From Ziziphus jujuba (Eukaryota; Streptophyta; Magnoliopsida; Rosales; Rhamnaceae), in NCBI RefSeq assembly GCF_031755915.1, contig NC_083383.1:25088501-25152500 (forward strand): 64,000 bases of DNA, given 5' to 3'. Numbering within the stretch: the stretch's first letter is position 1; each line of letters begins with the position of its first letter. This document shows positions 59,186-64,000 of this stretch, piece after piece. Under the pieces are notes generated by a model. It did no database searches, was not told where the DNA came from, and saw only the letters and a program-made list of their open reading frames with translations. A program made the position numbers and the translations under genes.

Positions 59186-59894
59186 TATTTGTTACGAACC
59201 CTTAAGAGCTCCTCATGGTTATTTATTTGTGACTGGTATTTAGCCGGGTCTTTTGTTGCTTTCCCCCCTCTATCACAACGAAGGGTAACTTGTTCAGTAG
59301 ATACTTAGGATGAGGAAACTGTTTTTGCTCCCACACTCTCAGAATTATGGGGATTAGATTGGATAGAGGCTTGGCTGTCTAATTCCTCTACCCTATCCTC
59401 AATTGTTATTTTAATTGAAGCTCCTCTATAGGAGCCTTAGCAAGAACAAGGGTTCCTTATTAGAAGTCCCATCAAGGAATTGAGTTAATTTTCAAGAGTA
59501 TAGATTATTTGTGGAATCTTCAAAGGCATTAAAGATACTTTTGCCTTTGGGAGATTTTCGAATATTAGGTAGTCCTAGTGGCCTATCTTCAGAAGATTAA
59601 TATTCCTCTTATTGTCTGTACAAGTTATTTGGGTCAAATGTGTTTGAAGGCATTATTGGTAACCGACATGGTAGAGGGAAATACTAAGTGAAAATTAAAG
59701 TTTTCCCTAGAAGGTTTAGTTTAGATTAATGAAACTCCAGAGAACCAGCTAAATAACGGATTCAAACACAAATTTGGATCAAAAGATGAAACTAACCTTG
59801 GAACATTAAAGAAAATGAGCAATGCGAAGAACACAAAAAGCTTGAAGAAAAATTTAATCAGAGGATGAGAATTTGAAATTGCTCCATAAGGATG
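59186..59894. other. Tat 3' end, decayed
   Basis: On the minus strand the antisense ORF may begin here, but no frame is convincing. No LTR end or target duplication of the Tat element was found. The sequence ends at the C2 insertion, with GGATG as the presumed left target-site copy. Confidence 0.4.
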
Positions 59895-60894
59895 TGTTGA
59901 AATGTGGTGATCTGGCCACAATGTGCAAGGTAGTTCGGTTACACTTGCACTCTTTGTTTTGCAACATCAAAGACCAAACATTATTTATGTTTATGCATTT
60001 TATTATATCTTGTAATGTTCAAGAACAATATCCTTTTTGTAATGCCCTAAGCTCATTATATAGCTTAAGGCCTTTTTTGTCTAGTTGCTGGAATTATATT
60101 GCCAGCAACATAAGTCCACTTCCTTGGATGCCGTTTGAAGTAGGTTTGGTATTTGGACCTGAATTTTGGATATGATAAACTATATATGCAGAGGAAGCAG
60201 TACCAAAAATAATGGCCCAATTTGGATCTGGGAAGGCTGAGTTAAGCCCAAAACAATCTGACACTTGTGCAGTGTTGTTGCCCAGAAAACTGGGCAAAAC
60301 TGCCTCGGGTTTGATTACTTTTGAATGGGTAAATGGACTTTGTTTTATCTGGTTTTTGGGTAGAACATAGTTTAATATTCAAAAAGGCTTCCCTCCAATT
60401 TTCAAGTCACATGGAGCTGGTTTTCAAATTCAAATGCCTTAGACAAGCTGAACTGCCTATTAAAGAAGTTTTCTTGCATGCCAAGCACATTGATTAGAGT
60501 TAGTTGAGGTAGTTTGGCTTGGTTGGTTACTTTTAATGCTTTTTTATTTATTGCTCAATATGACAGCATGCATTATTGTCTTTTTGATGTATTTAAAAGT
60601 ATGAAAATTGTAATGAAAAACGTTGAGAAAGAAAATATTCAAAAAACAGATTTTGAAAAACAACATTTTTGGCTCTCTCTCTCTCAACTACTACATTTTT
60701 GGTTTCTTCTTCTTCCCAAAAGCTAACAACCTTCTCAAGAACCCTAAACCACCATTAAAACCAGAAGCAAAACCTTAACAAACCCAAAAAAAATAAAATC
60801 AATAACCAAGAACCAACAACAATCATTCTTGACTAACACCTTGAATGATTGTGCTCTAGGGTACAACAACATAAACCTACACCAAATTCCATCA
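59895..60894 (+). repeat. 5' LTR of C2
   Basis: 1000 bp, TGTTGAAATG...TTCCATCA. A TATA-like gtatttaaaag near 60590 and a following CT-rich stretch are conserved in all family copies here. Confidence 0.95.
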
Positions 60895-60906
60895 TGGTAT
60901 CAGAGC
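60895..60906 (+). promoter_or_regulatory. Primer-binding site of C2
   Basis: tggtatcagagc, a perfect initiator tRNA-Met type site, directly after the LTR. Confidence 0.93.
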
Positions 60907-61099
60907 ATAGTGTAATTTCTTAGGACCTTGTGAGCTTTCAACCTAGACCATTTTATTTGTGAGAGGATCCCCCACCTAAAGCCTTCCAACCGAAACCAAA
61001 ACCTCCCAAAAAGACTAGTTGAAACTCACTAAAACACCACCACCCGAGAGCTTGTTCTTGTGTCCATTTTTCAAAACTTTTCAAAAACCATTTTTTCAA

Positions 61100-61870
61100 A
61101 TGGCTTCACAATCCTTTGCAACCCCAACACCACCTAAGTTTGAAGGCCAAAACTATTCCATTTGGAGTATAAAAATGAAAGCCTACCTTCAAGCCTTTGG
61201 TTTATGGGAAGTCATAGAAGAAGGTTATGTAGTGGAAGAGTTGAGAGCTAATGCAACCCAAGCACAAAGAAATGCACATGAGGCCGAAGTTGCCAAGGGG
61301 TTCAAGGCCCTCACTGCCTTGCACTCCTCCATGAGTGATTCCATTTTTACAAGGATAACGTCATGCACAAGTGCTAGAAAGGTTTGGATAAAGCATCAAG
61401 AGGAGTTCCATGGAAATACTAGAACTCGGCAAATGCAAGTGTTAAACCTAAGAAGAGAGTTTGAGACCTTGAAGATGAAGGAGAATGAGCTTGTCAAGGA
61501 TTTCGTGGAAAGGATGCTCAAAGTGGTAAATCAAATTCGGGTCCTTGGTGAGCAATTGACTGATCAAAGGGTAGTAGAGAAAGTATTGGTGAACTTACCC
61601 GAAAGGTTTGAAGCTAAGATTTCCTCCATTGAAGAATCTAGAAATCTTAGTGAAATAACCTTGAGTGAGCTCATCAATGCTCTTCAAGCAACGGAACAAA
61701 GGAGAGCCATTAGAAAGGAGGAGACCATAGAGAGTGCATTCTATGGTGGTCACGGCAACAAAAAGAAGAATAAAGGAAGGAAGAGCAACAACACCAACCA
61801 AACCGGTTTTACAACCAACAACAACACAAACAACAACAAAAGTGGATGGAATCAACAACAACAACAATAA
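61100..61870 (+). CDS. Copia gag of C2
   Basis: From ATG 61100 (ASQSFATPTPPKFEGQNYSI) 256 codons to TAA 61868-61870. An upstream in-frame ATG at 61019 exists, but the family start is the later one. Typical gag segments: WSIKMKAYLQAFGLWEVIEEG, then ARKVWIKHQEEFHGN, then NLRREFETLKMKENELVKDF, then LVNLPERFEAKISSIEES. An Asn/Gln-rich tail follows. The TAA stands in a CAA repeat and is probably a CAA to TAA change; the same frame continues into the zinc knuckles. Gag would build the particle that packages element RNA. Confidence 0.88.
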   Translation: MASQSFATPTPPKFEGQNYSIWSIKMKAYLQAFGLWEVIEEGYVVEELRANATQAQRNAHEAEVAKGFKALTALHSSMSDSIFTRITSCTSARKVWIKHQEEFHGNTRTRQMQVLNLRREFETLKMKENELVKDFVERMLKVVNQIRVLGEQLTDQRVVEKVLVNLPERFEAKISSIEESRNLSEITLSELINALQATEQRRAIRKEETIESAFYGGHGNKKKNKGRKSNNTNQTGFTTNNNTNNNKSGWNQQQQQ

Positions 61871-63760
61871 AGCAATCAAAACCGAGGAGGGCATCCACCT
61901 TGCCTTCATTGCAAGAAGCTTGGACATCCACCATCCAAGTGTTTTTGGAGGTCGAATGCATCTTGTGAAAGATGTGGAGGAAAAGGCCACATTGCCAAAG
62001 TATGCAAGCAAAGGAGACAACAAGCCAATGTGGTTAATGAAGAAGCCGAGAACCTATTTGTGGCCACATGCCTTAAAGTCACAAGTAGTGGTCTCGGTTG
62101 GCTTGTGGATAGTGGTTGCTCACACCACATGAGTTTCCAAAAGGATGGCTTTGTGGAGCTTGACCGAAACTACAAAACCAAAGTGAAGATTGGTGATGGC
62201 CGGTTAATTAAAGTAGAAGGCAAAGGAGATGTGTGCTTGAACACTAAGGAAGGTACCAAAATTATAAAAGATGTGCTATATGTTCCTAGTTTGTGTGAAA
62301 ACTTGCTTAGTGTAGCACAATTGGTAGAAAGAGGCTTTGCTTTAAATTTTTCAAAAGATGGATGTATCATATATGATGCTTGTGGTAATGAGCTGTTTAA
62401 GGTACCATTGAAGGACAAAAGCTATAGATTGGACCTAGTTAAGAATGAACAAGCCTTAAAAACCAAAGTGGAGTCCATTTCTCAACTTTGGCATAAAAGG
62501 CTTGGGCATTCTAGCTATGGTGCCATGAAAAACACCAATGCCATTGTGAAGGACATGCCAAAGATTGAGGAGATGAAAAGCCTATGTGATGTATGCCAAC
62601 TAGGGAAATCCACACGGCTTCCATTCCCTAAAGCCGGTTCATGGAGAGCTAAGGAGAAGCTTGAGCTAGTCCATTCGGAAGTGTGTGGACCGATGAGTTT
62701 GTCATCAATTGGAGGATGTAAGTACTTCCTAACCTTCATTGATGACTACTCAAGGATGTGTTGGGTATATTTTCTAACAACCAAGTCACAAGTGCTTGAG
62801 AAGTTCATGGCATTCAAGAAGATGGTGGAAACCCAAAGCAATGCAAAGATGAAATGCTTGAGAACCGACAATGGTGGAGAATATACAAGCTTGGCCATGG
62901 AGGATTTTTGCAAAGAAAATGGAATGGTGCATCAATTCACAACACCATACACACCACAACAAAATGGTGTTTGTGAGAGGAAAAAGTTCAACCTTGATGA
63001 ATGCAAGCCAATGTCAACACCAATGAGCCAAGGAGACAAATACAAGAAGGAGGATGGCACACCAAAGGTAAACCCGACCCTATATAGAAGCATGATAGGA
63101 AGTTTGCTCTATGTATGTTCATCAAGACCGGATATTATGCATGCCACATGTGTTTTGTCTAGATATATGCAAGCACCATCCCAAAACCATTTTGTAGGTG
63201 CCAAAAGAATTCTTAGATACTTAAAAGGAACACAAGACTTTGGAGTTTGGTATGATAGGCAAGATGTGATGAGATTAATGGCCTACTCGGATAGTGATTG
63301 GGCTGGATGCTTGGATGATATGAAGAGCACTTCGGGGTATCTTTTCTCACTTGGTAGTGGACCATTCTCATGGAATGCAAAGAAGCAAGCAATAACCGCT
63401 CAAAGCACCGCCGAAGCCGAGTACATTGCTTGCTCTTCATGTGCAAATCAATGCATTTGGCTTAGGAAATTATTGGAGGACCTTGGTTATCCTCAAGAGG
63501 GTTCAACCATCATCAAATGTGACAACACTTCAGCCATATCAATAGCCAAGAACCCCGTTCAACATGGAAGGACAAAACACATACCGGTGAAGTATCACTA
63601 TTTGAGGGAGTTTGAAGAAAATGGAGAAGTAAGCTTGGAATATATCAAGACCGAAGATAACCTTGTAGATTTCTTCACCAAGCCACTTCCAAAAGCAAGA
63701 TTTGAGACCTTGAGGAAGCTTCTAAATATTTCAAGCAAGAACACCAAGGAGGAGTGTTGA
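61871..63760 (+). CDS. Copia pol of C2: knuckles, protease, integrase fused to RNase H
   Basis: Same frame as gag after the TAA; first ATG at 62030. In order: two zinc knuckles (CLHCKKLGHPPSKC, CERCGGKGHIAKVC); protease (GWLVDSGCSHHMS); integrase zinc part (LWHKRLGHSSYGAM, CDVCQLGK) and core (FIDDYSRM, RTDNGGEY, PQQNGVCERK, so all three acidic residues are present). Then at about 62985 the frame jumps to the end of RT (ECKPMSTPMSQGD) and RNase H (YSDSDWAGCLDD, STAEAEYIACS, CDNTSAISIA, VDFFTKPL). The RT catalytic domain is missing. The stop TGA (63758-63760) lies in the first six bases of the 3' LTR. Translation would need readthrough of the TAA or internal initiation. Confidence 0.88.
   Translation, partial: SNQNRGGHPPCLHCKKLGHPPSKCFWRSNASCERCGGKGHIAKVCKQRRQQANVVNEEAENLFVATCLKVTSSGLGWLVDSGCSHHMSFQKDGFVELDRNYKTKVKIGDGRLIKVEGKGDVCLNTKEGTKIIKDVLYVPSLCENLLSVAQLVERGFALNFSKDGCIIYDACGNELFKVPLKDKSYRLDLVKNEQALKTKVESISQLWHKRLGHSSYGAMKNTNAIVKDMPKIEEMKSLCDVCQLGKSTRLPFPKAGSWRAKEKLELVHSEVCGPMSLSSIGGCKYFLTFIDDYSRMCWVYFLTTKSQVLEKFMAFKKMVETQSNAKMKCLRTDNGGEYTSLAMEDFCKENGMVHQFTTPYTPQQNGVCERKKFNLDECKPMSTPMSQGDKYKKEDGTPKVNPTLYRSMIGSLLYVCSSRPDIMHATCVLSRYMQAPSQNHFVGAKRILRYLKGTQDFGVWYDRQDVMRLMAYSDSDWAGCLDDMKSTSGYLFSLGSGPFSWNAKKQAITAQSTAEAEYIACSSCANQCIWLRKLLEDLGYPQEGSTIIKCDNTSAISIAKNPVQHGRTKHIPVKYHYLREFEENGEVSLEYIKTEDNLVDFFTKPLPKARFETLRKLLNISSKNTKEEC
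63746..63754 (+). promoter_or_regulatory. Polypurine tract of C2
   Basis: aaggaggag directly before the 3' LTR. Confidence 0.8.
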
Positions 63761-64000
63761 AATGTGGTGATCTTGCCACAATGTGCAAGGTAGTTCGGTT
63801 ACACTTGCACTCTTTGTTTTGCAACATCAAAGACCAAACATTATTTATGTTTATGCATTTTATTTTATCTTGTAATGTTCAAGAACAATATCCTTTTTGT
63901 AATTCCTTAAGCTCATTATATAGCTTAAGGCCTTTTTTGTCTAGTTGCTGGAATTATATTGCCAGCAACATAAGTCCACTTCCTTGGATGCCGTTTGAAG
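63755..64000 (+). repeat. 3' LTR of C2, partial
   Basis: First 246 bp of the LTR, almost identical to 59895-60140 (a few differences such as gatcttgcc/gatctggcc). It runs off the window. Confidence 0.95.

Larger units (their letters stand above)
35040..59890 (+). mobile_element. Old Tat-lineage Ty3/Gypsy element, split by T1 and G1-d
   Basis: Gag, protease, RT, RNase H and integrase relics of the Tat (Retand-like) lineage run in order on + through 35068-50300, and an antisense ORF relic follows on the minus strand. T1 is inserted in the protease-RT interval. G1-d is inserted after integrase with a clean 5-bp duplication. Outer LTRs were not located, so both ends are approximate. Confidence 0.75.
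59895..64000 (+). mobile_element. Young non-autonomous Ty1/Copia element C2, cut by the window end
   Basis: 5' LTR (59895-60894), primer site, gag, fused pol, purine tract and the first 246 bp of the 3' LTR. One frame covers the whole coding region apart from one TAA. Most of RT and the end of integrase are deleted in frame. Two solo LTRs of the same family lie at 18525 and 27620. Confidence 0.95.

Noticed and set aside
61595..62023. 142-codon minus-strand frame
   Set aside because: Shadow of the C2 gag/knuckle region; the plus-strand frame has clear Copia motifs.

Overview
The window is nuclear DNA of a flowering plant, most likely a eudicot. It is a heterochromatin-like block made almost entirely of nested LTR retrotransposons. 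I see no intact host protein-coding gene and no rRNA or tRNA gene. The plant assignment rests on abundant Ty1/Copia and Ty3/Gypsy elements with initiator-tRNA-Met primer sites, an L1-type LINE relic, AT-rich spacers, and a recognisable piece of chloroplast rpoA. The species cannot be named from the sequence.

Layout. 1-1214 is AT-rich spacer. About 1215-14480 is an old, heavily mutated Copia element (C1, + strand). Its reverse transcriptase region is split by a 429-bp insert derived from chloroplast rpoA (6263-6691). Its RNase H end is split by a Gypsy element on the minus strand (G1-a, 7197-13094, TSD CCAAC). A G1-family solo LTR lies at 16031-17161 (TSD ATAGG). A Copia solo LTR of family C2 lies at 18525-19529 (TSD ACACA). 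A minus-strand LINE (about 19890-20394 and 30566-32740) was split by G1-c (20395-30565, TSD CCATT). G1-c itself holds a 3-kb tandem amplification of its gag region and a C2 solo LTR (27620-28620, TSD TGGAA). 32741-35040 is spacer. About 35040-59890 is an old Tat-lineage Gypsy element: gag, protease, RT, RNase H and integrase on +, then a relic of an antisense ORF. It has been split by T1 (37014-46801, two apparently identical 2.98-kb LTRs) and by G1-d (50496-56845, TSD CCTTC), and hit by a 127-bp mini solo LTR of the T1 family (59054-59180, TSD AGTTG). The right edge holds a young C2 Copia element (59895 to beyond 64000).

How the parts relate. The young elements (G1-d, T1, C2) all keep a gag and lack a usable reverse transcriptase, so they look non-autonomous and dependent on partners elsewhere. 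Their coding regions are rearranged in three ways. G1 has gag-protease followed by small shuffled integrase and RT pieces. T1 has integrase read into gag. C2 has integrase read in frame into RNase H. Clean TSDs give the nesting order for most insertions. The exception is T1, which is bracketed by a perfect 169-bp direct repeat instead of a 5-bp TSD. The elements are the main content; the most notable signals are the rpoA capture, the modular shuffling, the gag amplification, the odd T1 flanks and the mini solo LTR.
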